Shown here: positions 25,592-33,993 of the stretch, in pieces
Position numbering within the stretch: the stretch's first letter is position 1
Layout: each line of letters begins with the position of its first letter
From: Zwartia vadi
GTDB lineage: Bacteria > Pseudomonadota > Gammaproteobacteria > Burkholderiales > Burkholderiaceae_B
Direction of reading: 5' to 3'
Assembly (NCBI RefSeq): GCF_030410375.1
Contig: NZ_JAUHHE010000008.1
Coordinates: forward strand, 1 to 64,000
DNA: 64,000 bases
Notes under the pieces: generated by a model
Seen by the model: only the letters and a program-made list of their open reading frames with translations
What the model was told of the DNA's origin: nothing
Database searches by the model: none
Translations under genes and position numbers: made by a program

Positions 25592-26485
25592 CTAGGGATT
25601 GGCAAAGAACTCTAAGGCAGCCTGTTTAAAGTTGGAAATAATCGTCGTGGCGCGATCCTCCCTCCAGGCAAGTCCAACGGAGAGTCTTGGGGGAGTCTCT
25701 TTGAAGTGATGATACTTAAGGCCAGGAAATTGCATGGAGGTTTGTGACTCCGGAACAGGTGCGCACCCCAGACCTGCTGCAACAAGTGCCAACGCGGCAT
25801 GCATGGTTCTGACCTCGATAAAGCCCGAAGGCTTGACATGATGTCTTTGTAAATAATCACGAAACAGGCTGCGAGTGCTGCGCTTGTCGTCGTGACTGGG
25901 ATAGCCAATCAGCATTTTATCGTGCACGGCGTTGACAGTGACCGGGGACGTACGTGAGAGACGCCATTCTGCCGGAGCGGCCAGTGCATAAGGTTCTGTG
26001 AAGAGTCGAAGTGTTTTGAGTGAGGGGTGACTGACCGGCTCTCGTATCAGTCCGACATCCACTTGATCACTTAGCAGAGTATCGACCTGTTCACGCGTGG
26101 TGTATTCGAATAATTCGATTCGAATTTCAGGTTGAGCCTTCAGGTAGTGTCTGAGTAGATTCGGTAAAAAAGTGTACGTATGGGCATGCAAAATTCCCAG
26201 ACGCAAGAGCTGTTTTTGTTGAGTGTGCGCTTGTTGAACGACCTGCATGCACTGATCCATGTCGCTCAGGATTTTGCGTGCATGCTGGAGGAGTGCCATG
26301 CCTTCCGCAGTGAGCGTGACGCGCCGTGTGGTGCGATGCAAAAGTTCAGTTTGCAGAAGTCGTTCGAGCTGTTGAATATGATCGCTCAGCGGCGGCTGGC
26401 TGATTCCCAGCCGGGTCGCAGCGCGGCCATAGTGTCCTTCTTCGGCGACGGCAACGAAATATCTAAGTTTCTTAATATCCAGCAT
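25592..26485 (-). CDS. LysR-family transcriptional regulator 2
   Basis: LysR regulator, 297 residues from the ATG at 26485 (a TTG at 26500 is an alternative). The winged helix begins MLDIKKLRYFVAVAEEGHYG and the recognition helix region is LGISQPPLSDHIQQLE, typical of the CatR/BenM branch that controls aromatic or organic acid catabolism. The effector domain spans about 90-295. It is divergent from the dioxygenase 2-SDR pair across a 95-bp AT-rich gap, the classic LysR arrangement, so it most likely activates that pair. Confidence 0.92.
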   Translation of the reverse strand: MLDIKKLRYFVAVAEEGHYGRAATRLGISQPPLSDHIQQLERLLQTELLHRTTRRVTLTAEGMALLQHARKILSDMDQCMQVVQQAHTQQKQLLRLGILHAHTYTFLPNLLRHYLKAQPEIRIELFEYTTREQVDTLLSDQVDVGLIREPVSHPSLKTLRLFTEPYALAAPAEWRLSRTSPVTVNAVHDKMLIGYPSHDDKRSTRSLFRDYLQRHHVKPSGFIEVRTMHAALALVAAGLGCAPVPESQTSMQFPGLKYHHFKETPPRLSVGLAWREDRATTIISNFKQAALEFFANP

Positions 26486-26580
26486 TGTTCTGATTTTCAA
26501 ATGAATAACAGTCTAATAATATATTGGACGCTTCTAATTCGACTAGTTAAACTTTGTCGATTCAGTGTGAGGAGAACACC

Positions 26581-27405
26581 ATGGAAGTTAAAAAACTAAC
26601 CGGTACGATTGGCGCGGAGCTCTTGGGCGTTGATCTGTCGAAAGATCTTTCCGCCGCGACAATTAAGGATATCCGACAGGCACTACTGGATAACCTAGTG
26701 ATTTTTTTTCGTGACCAAACACTGACCCCCGAGCAGCAGATTGCCTTTGTGGAAAAGTTTGGTCCCATCAGCACGACGCCTGTATATCAGACACATCCCA
26801 AATATCCGCAAATCATGCCTGTCGTAAAAGAAGCGACGGATAAGGATGTGATTGGAGATACCTGGCACACCGATGAAACTTATCACCCCCAGCCTCCGAT
26901 GGGCTCTGTGCTGTATGCACGCGATATCCCTGCTGTAGGTGGAGATACACTCTGGGCAAACCAGTATCTTGCCTACGAGCGTTTGTCTGATGCGATGAAA
27001 AAGCAGCTTGAAGGTTTGTATGCGATTCACTCAAACGATTTTCTCAATGCGAATGCCCGTCTTCGTAACAGCACCCGCTCAACAAAATTACGCGAAGACG
27101 TAGGTCGTATCGATAGCCGTCACCCCGTCGTGCGCACGCACGAAGAAACTGGCCGCAAGAGTTTGTTTGTGAATCAGCCATTCACATTTTGCTTCGAGGG
27201 CATGACGCGCGATGAGAGTCTGCCTCTTTTGCAGTATCTCTATCAGGTGAGCAGCAAACCTGAGCTGACCTGCCGGTTCCGCTGGCAGCCTGGTTCGATG
27301 GCTTTCTGGGATAACCGCTGCACGATGCACTATGCCATCAATGATTATCCCGGTCAGCGTCGAGAAATGCATCGCATCACGATTCAAGGTGTGAGCCCAA
27401 CATGA
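26581..27405 (+). CDS. TauD/TfdA-like Fe(II)/2-oxoglutarate dioxygenase 2
   Basis: Iron and 2-oxoglutarate-dependent dioxygenase of the TauD/TfdA family, 274 residues, the standard length. Iron ligands are His96 and Asp98 in TWHTDETYHP and the distal His250 in DNRCTMHYA; the arginine in REMHRITI a few residues later is placed to bind oxoglutarate. Family members hydroxylate sulfonates, aryloxyacetates or similar acids so that they fall apart. GAGGAG lies before the ATG; an upstream in-frame extension to 26554 is ignored. A T8 run is inside codons 40-43. It overlaps the SDR gene by four bases. Confidence 0.92.
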   Translation: MEVKKLTGTIGAELLGVDLSKDLSAATIKDIRQALLDNLVIFFRDQTLTPEQQIAFVEKFGPISTTPVYQTHPKYPQIMPVVKEATDKDVIGDTWHTDETYHPQPPMGSVLYARDIPAVGGDTLWANQYLAYERLSDAMKKQLEGLYAIHSNDFLNANARLRNSTRSTKLREDVGRIDSRHPVVRTHEETGRKSLFVNQPFTFCFEGMTRDESLPLLQYLYQVSSKPELTCRFRWQPGSMAFWDNRCTMHYAINDYPGQRREMHRITIQGVSPT

Positions 27406-28139
27406 GCGCAGGGCGTTTCGCGGGGACTGTGACCCTCATTACAGGTGCGAGCAAGGGAATCGGCCTTGCCACCGCGCAGCGCGTGGCGCAGGAGGGCGGT
27501 ACGGTGATTGGCATTGCGCGTTCCGCGGAGGGTGTGAACTTTCCCGGGCCATTTTTCACAGCCGATCTCACTTCTGAGTCTCAGACCGCGCAGGTTTTGG
27601 CAGATATTACCCAGAAGTTCGAGATCGACCATTTAGTTAACAACGCTGGAAAAACTACTTCTAGTTTGTTGACTGAAACTACCGGGCAGGAATTTGCGGA
27701 GTTGATGCAGATCAACATGCGCGCCCCGATGCAATGTTTGCAAGCTTGTTTGCCTGCGATGCTTCGCAAAGGGCGGGGACGGGTCGTCAATATTTCGAGC
27801 CGCGCGGCACTCGGTATGGTCAAAAGAACGGCCTATGCAGGCGCCAAGAGCGGCTTGATCGGGATGACGCGTACCTGGGCGTTAGAGTTGGGTGCGCAGG
27901 GTGTCACGGTCAATGCGGTTGCGCCTGGACCTGTTGCAACTGAGCTTTACTTGAAAAACAACCCGATGTCACCTGAAAAACGAGATGAATTTGCCTCGCG
28001 AATTCCCCTTAAGCGAGTGGGGACTCCGCCGGAAATCGCCAGTGCAATCGCCTTTTTCTTGTCTGATGATGCAAGTTTCGTGACGGGACAAGTGCTGTAT
28101 GTCTGTGGGGGATTATCGGTGGGCGCAACCCCTGTTTAA
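27402..28139 (+). CDS. Short-chain dehydrogenase/reductase 1
   Basis: NAD(P)-dependent classical SDR, 245 residues. The cofactor motif TGASKGIG is at about 15-22, NNAG near 78-81, the catalytic serine in NISSRAAL near 131-138 and the YAGAK motif near 145-149. Translation is coupled to dioxygenase 2 by an ATGA overlap. It is a clear paralogue of SDR 3 (53859-54587): both carry NISSRAALG, MTRTWALEL and a VLYVCGG ending. It probably oxidises or reduces the product of the dioxygenase. It ends at a strong bidirectional terminator. Confidence 0.92.
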   Translation: MSAGRFAGTVTLITGASKGIGLATAQRVAQEGGTVIGIARSAEGVNFPGPFFTADLTSESQTAQVLADITQKFEIDHLVNNAGKTTSSLLTETTGQEFAELMQINMRAPMQCLQACLPAMLRKGRGRVVNISSRAALGMVKRTAYAGAKSGLIGMTRTWALELGAQGVTVNAVAPGPVATELYLKNNPMSPEKRDEFASRIPLKRVGTPPEIASAIAFFLSDDASFVTGQVLYVCGGLSVGATPV

Positions 28140-28171
28140 GAGGCATTGTTCTTAATCAGTTTTCTGATGTC

Positions 28172-28206
28172 AAAAAAAACGGGCAATCAAAATATTGCCC
28201 GTTTTA
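28172..28206. terminator. Bidirectional Rho-independent terminator
   Basis: A perfect 12-bp stem (28176-28187 with 28194-28205, loop CAAAAT) is flanked by an A8 run on the left and TTTT at the right. It separates the convergent SDR 1 and Bug receptor 3 genes and should stop transcription from both sides, with the longer U tract for the minus strand. Confidence 0.93.
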
Positions 28207-28221
28207 CATGCAGCGATAGCG

Positions 28222-29196
28222 TTAGTCCTGTGACAAGCCTGTCTTTTTGATCACAGCGGCCCATTTATTGACTTCGTCCTGCGTTCTTTTTGCGAGCTGC
28301 TCAGGCGTGTTGGGAGCAGGGGGTAATTCAAAGCCTGCGCCTTCATAGGCCTTTTTGAGCTCTTCAGAAGCCAGTGCTTTGTTGACTTCTTTGTTGAGCA
28401 TGTCGATCACGTCTTTCGGAGTTCCTTTTGGTGCATAGATCGCGAACCATGCCGACACATCGAAGCCAGGTACGCCGGACTCGTTGACTGTAGGAATGCC
28501 GGGAGCAAAAGGCGACTGTGCGGCGGAGGTGACTGCGAGTGCACGAAGTTTTTCTGCACGAACTTGACCGATAGCGGACGGCAAGTTGTCGAACATGGAG
28601 TCCACCTGACCACCGACGAGATCGATCACAGCTGGACCGCTACCTTTGTAGGGAACGTGCAGGAGCTCAACACCCGCTTGCATTTTAAAGAGCTCGCAGG
28701 AAAGGTGAATGGACGAACCGGCGCCAGACGATGCGCATGTCGCCTTGCCCGGATTGGCCTTGGCATAGGCAATAAACTCTTTTACATCCTTGACGGGCAG
28801 TTTAGGATTGACCACCAAGATATTTGCAATCGTGGTCAGCGTGACAACGGGCGCAAAGTCGGTCAGGATGTCATGGTTCAGTTTTTTGTAGAGCGACTTG
28901 TTAATTGTGTTGGCAACCGAGCCCACATAGAGCGTGTAACCATCAGGCTTGGCTTTTGCAACCAGATCGGCGCCAATGTTGCTGTTGGCACCCGCACGGT
29001 TTTCAACCACAAAGCTTTGCTTGGTTTGTTCGGACAGGGCTTTTGCAACCAAGCGCGCCACACGGTCAGTCGCGCCACCAGGGGCATAACCAACAACAAG
29101 GGTCACAGGCTTATTTGGGTAGGCTTGAGCGTGCGCAGCGCCTGCGCTGATGACAAAAGTCGCCGCGACGGCGCTTGCCAGGGGTAGAAATTTCAT
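28222..29196 (-). CDS. Bug/TctC-family solute receptor 3
   Basis: Periplasmic Bug receptor, 324 residues, with a Sec signal peptide ending at AHA near residue 23. GYAPGGATD (about 36-44), a VENRAGANSNIG loop and KPDGYT follow the family pattern. TAGGAG lies before the ATG. It lies 130 bp downstream of a LigI-like amidohydrolase on the same strand; the gap holds a hairpin without a T tract (29265-29295), so the two may be one transcript. Ligand unknown. Confidence 0.92.
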   Translation of the reverse strand: MKFLPLASAVAATFVISAGAAHAQAYPNKPVTLVVGYAPGGATDRVARLVAKALSEQTKQSFVVENRAGANSNIGADLVAKAKPDGYTLYVGSVANTINKSLYKKLNHDILTDFAPVVTLTTIANILVVNPKLPVKDVKEFIAYAKANPGKATCASSGAGSSIHLSCELFKMQAGVELLHVPYKGSGPAVIDLVGGQVDSMFDNLPSAIGQVRAEKLRALAVTSAAQSPFAPGIPTVNESGVPGFDVSAWFAIYAPKGTPKDVIDMLNKEVNKALASEELKKAYEGAGFELPPAPNTPEQLAKRTQDEVNKWAAVIKKTGLSQD

Positions 29197-29264
29197 TGTG
29201 GTCTCCTACAGTTAAGTGAACCAGAGCTAGTCAGAATCGCCAGATCGCTCGTAAACAAGCTGGC

Positions 29265-29295
29265 AATGCTAACCGCTGCCGATGCGTTTAGCATT
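29265..29295 (-). other. Inverted repeat between amidohydrolase and Bug receptor 3
   Basis: Perfect 8-bp arms AATGCTAA (29265-29272) and TTAGCATT (29288-29295) enclose a 15-base GC-rich loop. There is no T tract on either strand, so it is not a standard terminator. It could be an operator or an mRNA-stabilising hairpin upstream of the receptor gene. Confidence 0.35.
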
Positions 29296-29326
29296 TGGAG
29301 TTTACCCTGTGCCCGGGGCGGGTCGT

Positions 29327-30223
29327 TTAAAAGTCGTAAAGCCTTGCTGGATTATCGACTAGTATTTTTTGAACGGTTACTGGATCGCCAGCCCATCTGG
29401 CAATGCGCGTCAAGGCAGCGAAATCGTCTTCTATCCTGAAGTGTTCAATCACATTGGGGTTGCGTTTGACGCCTTTTGGGGGCATGGGATGAGGCCAGTC
29501 CGTTCCCCAGACCATGCGGTCCGGGTTCGCTGCGATCAGCGCGCGCGCAAAAGTCTCGCCATTTGAATAGTCCGGCAGTTCAGAAATACGGTAGGGCGCG
29601 GAGAGTTTGACGTAGACCTTGCCAGACTGAACGAGGTTACAAAGTGCGTCAAAGCCTGCTTGGTTTAAAGCCTTGCTCGCATCGAGTTTGCCAAAATGAT
29701 CCACAACCAGTGTTGTTGGCAGTGTACGGATGGCGTCTTGCATGCCAGCGATCACGTCCAGATTTGTGTAAACCTGAACGTGCCAACCGAGTGGTGCGAC
29801 CTGTTCGGCAGCTGTCCTGAGTTGTTGAGCGGCTGAAGCGGGATCGCTGTGCCCATGCGTTTCGAGATTCACGCGTACCCCGCGCACACCAGAGGCATGA
29901 AATTTTTTTAAAGTGTCTAGCGTGAAACTCTCGTCGATCACCGCTACGCCACGTCCACGCGCAGGTCCCCAGGATTCGAGTGCATACAACATGCTGGTGT
30001 TATCGGTGCCATAGGGACTCGGATGGGCAAGCACCACGCGATCAACGCCCATTGCAGCGTGCAAGGCATCAAGGGCATCTAGTGTGGCAATCGCGGGCGT
30101 GTAGTTGCGTTTATCTGCAAACGGGAACTGGCTGGCGGGAGGAAAGATATGTGTGTGGCAATCGCAAATGCCAGCCAGTCCAAGTTTTTTAAAGTCGGCA
30201 GGAACAGTGAAAGATGGTTGCAT
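29327..30223 (-). CDS. Amidohydrolase-family hydrolase (LigI/PDC lactonase-like)
   Basis: TIM-barrel amidohydrolase of the amidohydrolase-2/COG3618 group, 298 residues, related to 2-pyrone-4,6-dicarboxylate lactonase. The strand-1 HxH is CHTHIF at 22-27, strand 5 has VVDHFGKLD with its histidine, and the C-terminal aspartate is in VWGTDWPHP. These usually hydrolyse lactones of aromatic or sugar acids. There is no clear ribosome site at the ATG. It is followed by Bug receptor 3 and divergent from a beta-hydroxyacid dehydrogenase. Confidence 0.88.
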   Translation of the reverse strand: MQPSFTVPADFKKLGLAGICDCHTHIFPPASQFPFADKRNYTPAIATLDALDALHAAMGVDRVVLAHPSPYGTDNTSMLYALESWGPARGRGVAVIDESFTLDTLKKFHASGVRGVRVNLETHGHSDPASAAQQLRTAAEQVAPLGWHVQVYTNLDVIAGMQDAIRTLPTTLVVDHFGKLDASKALNQAGFDALCNLVQSGKVYVKLSAPYRISELPDYSNGETFARALIAANPDRMVWGTDWPHPMPPKGVKRNPNVIEHFRIEDDFAALTRIARWAGDPVTVQKILVDNPARLYDF

Positions 30224-30343
30224 AACGCGTGTGAAATTCTGAGTCTCGTTGCATGGCGCTCGTTCAAGTGATGATCATACCGGAACTCCTATATAGTATT
30301 GAAAAAAACTCAATCTCTTCAAACACCAATTTACGAGATAGCG

Positions 30344-31228
30344 ATGGGCGACATTAAAAAAATAGGATTTATTGGCTTAGGTGTCATGGGTGAGCCGATG
30401 TGCAGAAATTTGGCTGCTAAACAAAAAACACCTGTGCTGGCGTTTGATACTCAACAAGCACCGTTAGACCGTTTGGGTCAGGCAGTGACTGTCGCACAAT
30501 CAGTTGGCGCGGTGATGAGAGAGGCAGATCTTGTATTTTTATCCCTTCCTTCAGGTGAAGTGGTGGCCAAGATCTGTGAGCAGGATGATGGACTGCTGGA
30601 GAACTGCCGGAGCGGTCAAGTCCTGGTTGATTTGAGCACTTCGCCTGTCGAGCTCACGAGAGCATTGCACGAAAAATTTAAAACTAAGGGTGTCGTGCTG
30701 ATTGATGCCCCAGTGGCAAGAACTCGCGCGGCGGCGGAGGCCGGGACCTTATCCATTATGGTTGGGGCGCAGCAAGAAGCATTCGATCGCATACAACCCT
30801 ATCTCTCAACCTTTGCGACAGAAATCACGCTATGTGGGCCAGTGGGTTGTGGTCAGGTCGTCAAGATACTGAATAATATGGTGCTGTTTGAAACGGTCGC
30901 AGCGCTTGCTGAGGCGAGAGCCATCGCGCAGCAAGCTGGCGTTGATCCTAAAAAGTTATTTGAAACCTTGGCACTCGGCTCTGCGGATAGTTTTGCACTC
31001 AGAAATCACGGACTCAAAGCCATGATCCCCGGCGATTTTCCAGAGCGCGCTTTCTCCGTCGAATATGCTGCGAAAGACTTGCGCTACGCGTTGGATTTGG
31101 CTGAGCAGACTAAAGTCGATGCTGCAGGTGCTCGCAATGTTAAGCGACTGTTTGAGTTGGCGGTGGCGCGTGGTGACGGCGCGCTCTACCATCCTGTGAT
31201 TGGTAGAGTTTTAGAGTCAAAGCATTAA
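30344..31228 (+). CDS. Beta-hydroxyacid dehydrogenase (3-hydroxyisobutyrate dehydrogenase-like)
   Basis: NAD(P)-dependent dehydrogenase of the 3-hydroxyisobutyrate/tartronate semialdehyde reductase family, 294 residues. The Rossmann motif GFIGLGVMG is at 8-16, and the catalytic lysine is Lys174 in GQVVKILNN. The substrate loop, usually DAPVSGG, reads DAPVARTRAA at about 121-130, so the residues that normally bind the carboxylate differ. A TTG at 30299 extends the frame, but ATG 30344 has the family N terminus and a GAG upstream. Its stop touches the stop of the convergent GTPase gene with no base between. Confidence 0.88.
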   Translation: MGDIKKIGFIGLGVMGEPMCRNLAAKQKTPVLAFDTQQAPLDRLGQAVTVAQSVGAVMREADLVFLSLPSGEVVAKICEQDDGLLENCRSGQVLVDLSTSPVELTRALHEKFKTKGVVLIDAPVARTRAAAEAGTLSIMVGAQQEAFDRIQPYLSTFATEITLCGPVGCGQVVKILNNMVLFETVAALAEARAIAQQAGVDPKKLFETLALGSADSFALRNHGLKAMIPGDFPERAFSVEYAAKDLRYALDLAEQTKVDAAGARNVKRLFELAVARGDGALYHPVIGRVLESKH

Positions 31229-32599
31229 TCAAGTCAGTCCGCGAGCCAGCGCTTCAATCGCGCGTTGGCGCGCAGGACTATCATTAAAATCCTCTCCAAT
31301 GGACGACCAGTCCGGATGCGCGCGCGCAAGCGCAATCACTTTTGTCAGTGATGGATTGTCTAGAGAAAGGTGGGGAGCCTGCTCCAGGCGTAACGGACTG
31401 AGCGCGGCATGACCGCGATGCTCCAGCCCATTTAAAAGTTGCATTTGCCGCAGGGCAAGCAGCTGCAAGATGGATTGATCGACTGTGAGTTCTCTAAACC
31501 CGCGGATTTGACCAAAAATACGGTCACCCCAACGGTCGATGGCTTTCCATGCACCACCGGCAATCGCACCAATTGCCATACCCGTTCCGAGGCTCAGGCC
31601 AGCACTTAGTACGTCGACGGTTGCGCCAGCTGCAGCCCCTGCGGCGATACCCATACTCACATGCACGCCAAAGTGTTGCAGCGCCTCTGGGTTAAACAGG
31701 TCGAGCTCCCAGCGTCCTTCGCTAAGAGGCAAAGGGCTCGATAAATAATCGTCCTGACGAAATTGAAAGAGGGTCAGTAGTGCGTTGACACACGCTTGCT
31801 CGCGTTCGCGCACACGCGTCTGTTGTAGCGCGATCTTATTGTGGAGAACATCGGTTTCTATGGTGGTGCGCATACGCAGTGCGGCAACATCTATCAACAT
31901 ACTTGCAATCAAGATAATGGAGGCGTCATGTCTAGACTGGCGTTGCCTCGCTGATTGTTCCTGCAATGCTGCAAGGATGCTCTGATGGGATGACAGCATC
32001 AATCCGAGTGTCTGATAAAGTCTTTCCTCACCGTCCAAAGGCGGACTCACGCTGTCAAATTCGATTGCAGCATGAAAACCAACACGCGCCAGCGCCTCTC
32101 GCCATTCTTGAGTGCGGGCGTTTTGACTGGCGACAAAATTCAGTATTGGCAGCAAAGGCCGTGCGCAGCTTGACAGTATTTCAAGCTCGTCTCGATGCTT
32201 AGCGAGAACGGGCTCTCGCACATCTGCGACATAGAGTCCAGCATGACAGTGCAGCAGTTTTTGCAGAACGCGAGATTCTTGTTCGTAAAGGGAGGAGGCT
32301 TCAGGACTATTTAAAAAGAGTCGGATTCGCTCTGGGCCGTCCAGTCGCTGAGTATTGCTTGTTAATTGCTCAAGATAATCCAGCAAACCGATACTGTCCT
32401 CTATACCGGGGGTATCAAACAGCATCATGACTGTTTGATGACCGAGAGTAATCGGTGCTGCTTGAACTTGTTTAGTCGTCCCCGGAAGATCTGCCACATG
32501 TCCAAAATCAACATCGCGTGTCAGTGTACGGAGTAAAGATGTTTTGCCTACGTTTGCGTGCCCAACGACGGCGATTTGCAAAATGGACTGGTCAGTCAT
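31229..32599 (-). CDS. DUF3482-type GTPase with glycine-rich membrane segment
   Basis: Predicted GTPase, 456 residues. The N-terminal G domain (about 1-190) has the P loop GHANVGKTS (12-20), a PGTT switch I near 39-42 and DTPGIEDS as G3. The usual NKxD guanine motif is degenerate: the expected place reads LNFVASQN. A glycine- and alanine-rich hydrophobic segment around residues 320-355 could insert in a membrane, much as in dynamin-like or Era-like membrane GTPases. Its start overlaps the DUF2868 gene stop by eight bases. DUF2868 and DUF3482 genes are known as neighbours in betaproteobacteria. Role unknown. Confidence 0.85.
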   Translation of the reverse strand: MTDQSILQIAVVGHANVGKTSLLRTLTRDVDFGHVADLPGTTKQVQAAPITLGHQTVMMLFDTPGIEDSIGLLDYLEQLTSNTQRLDGPERIRLFLNSPEASSLYEQESRVLQKLLHCHAGLYVADVREPVLAKHRDELEILSSCARPLLPILNFVASQNARTQEWREALARVGFHAAIEFDSVSPPLDGEERLYQTLGLMLSSHQSILAALQEQSARQRQSRHDASIILIASMLIDVAALRMRTTIETDVLHNKIALQQTRVREREQACVNALLTLFQFRQDDYLSSPLPLSEGRWELDLFNPEALQHFGVHVSMGIAAGAAAGATVDVLSAGLSLGTGMAIGAIAGGAWKAIDRWGDRIFGQIRGFRELTVDQSILQLLALRQMQLLNGLEHRGHAALSPLRLEQAPHLSLDNPSLTKVIALARAHPDWSSIGEDFNDSPARQRAIEALARGLT

Positions 32600-33986
32600 G
32601 ATGGCGCTCCAGCCATTGCATGACGTTTACAACATCATCGTGAAGCTTCAATTCAATTTCGGGCATGCCGCGCAATTGCGCAAGCCATGCCTCGGTGTGT
32701 GCGCCACTTGCTTGGGTATACCTCAACCAGAGCAAAGTTCTCTTGGAAAGCTCGGAGAGATCTCTAATCAAGCGAAGGGTTCCGCGATCCGGAGAGTGTC
32801 TCGCATCACAAGCTAAAACGATATTGCGCGGTCGCACGTGCATCATATTGATCAAGACCTGTTGACGCGACGCGCGCGAATCGACAGGTTCCGCGCAGGT
32901 GACCGCATGTCCGATACCGTTAGGTGGCCATGTCTCTTTAGGGTCTAGCTCGATGGCAATCAGTACGTTTTTTGTTTCCCATACCGGATTTGAGACAGTT
33001 TCCGGTTCAGTCAGGTTTTCTTTATTGTCTGGGTGACTCCCCTCTGGCAAGAAGTCAGACGGAGATATTCTTTTAAGAACCGCTTGGTAGTACGGTGATG
33101 TCAGGTCGGGGTTGATTCGACGGCTGCGCTTGAGAACGACTATTAAAGAGAGCATGAATAAAAACGCTCTCGGCAAAATACCGTAAATAGTCAAACAGCC
33201 TAGCAACCATTGTGACCAAAGAAGTCGTAATGCTTCGGTATTGTCTGTTGATAGGGTGCCACTTATCCGGATGGATTCGCTATCGGGTACTGCGAAGCCA
33301 AACCAGCTTGGAATCACGCTCAGCCATCCAATCAATTGGACAAAAAAACTAGAGGGTAAAACAGTTGTTTCCCACACAAAATCATATTGGCGGGTGGATA
33401 GCGTAAAAAGCATGACTACCGCAGCGGACAGCAATATCGTCATCCAGAGGAAATGTGTGCCAAGGCTCAATATCCAACGCGATGCATGCGCTTGACGCCA
33501 GACGCTCCACCAGGCTTGAACGGCTAAGCCCAGATCGGGACCGCGTGCCAGTTTCCGGGTCAGCCAGGGCCAGAGCTGTGCAAAACGGCCGCCTGATGCC
33601 TTGGGAGAAAACAGTGCAAGACACCAGATGAGAAGAGTGAAAATATTCAGACCCAAGAGTGTGAGTAGCGCCCACACGATATTGACAGGCCGTAAAGCGT
33701 TTCCAAGGGCGGCAAGCGCCAGACTACCTCCGGCGATACTAGCCAGGATCAGCATCAAGAGGAATGCGCCCCATCCCGCATGGAAGAGTTTTGTAATAGT
33801 TGTAGTCAGGCCGCTTGACTGGCTCAGCTCCAGCGCACGGCGTACGACCTTTGCCAGGGGCGTTAATTCGTTTTGAGCGAGCCGTCTCGCTTTACTATCG
33901 TCGCGAGGGCCCCACTGACTTTCGCGCAAACGCATCGCTTCGCAGAGCCATGCTTGCTGAAACGTGATTGGCTCCGTTTTTTTCAT
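32592..33986 (-). CDS. DUF2868 membrane protein
   Basis: Membrane protein of unknown function, 464 residues. After an amphipathic N terminus (about 1-70) there are about five hydrophobic segments: near 75-97, 108-130, 180-200, 220-245 and 268-295. A soluble C-terminal half begins near 330 and has alternating strands and helices, including VLACDARHSPDRG, without a nucleotide motif that I recognise. A longer frame to 34064 overlaps the MFS gene; ATG 33986, seven bases after the MFS stop, is more likely although its ribosome site is weak. It probably anchors or regulates the GTPase encoded next to it. Confidence 0.82.
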   Translation of the reverse strand: MKKTEPITFQQAWLCEAMRLRESQWGPRDDSKARRLAQNELTPLAKVVRRALELSQSSGLTTTITKLFHAGWGAFLLMLILASIAGGSLALAALGNALRPVNIVWALLTLLGLNIFTLLIWCLALFSPKASGGRFAQLWPWLTRKLARGPDLGLAVQAWWSVWRQAHASRWILSLGTHFLWMTILLSAAVVMLFTLSTRQYDFVWETTVLPSSFFVQLIGWLSVIPSWFGFAVPDSESIRISGTLSTDNTEALRLLWSQWLLGCLTIYGILPRAFLFMLSLIVVLKRSRRINPDLTSPYYQAVLKRISPSDFLPEGSHPDNKENLTEPETVSNPVWETKNVLIAIELDPKETWPPNGIGHAVTCAEPVDSRASRQQVLINMMHVRPRNIVLACDARHSPDRGTLRLIRDLSELSKRTLLWLRYTQASGAHTEAWLAQLRGMPEIELKLHDDVVNVMQWLERHHD

Positions 33987-33993
33987 ATTGAGC

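Noticed and set aside
26702..26709. T8 run in the dioxygenase 2 gene as a phase-variable site
   Set aside because: The frame is intact and the run encodes a conserved Ile-Phe-Phe-Arg stretch of the family, so it is better explained by coding sequence.
28564..29187. 207-codon open frame antisense to Bug receptor 3
   Set aside because: Long antisense frames recur in several Bug genes (also near 3825, 50300 and 51965) and reflect codon bias. No ribosome site or family match is seen.
31226..31231. Convergent stops with no base between (dehydrogenase and GTPase)
   Set aside because: Unusually tight but common in compact genomes. No hairpin or shared motif makes it more than that.
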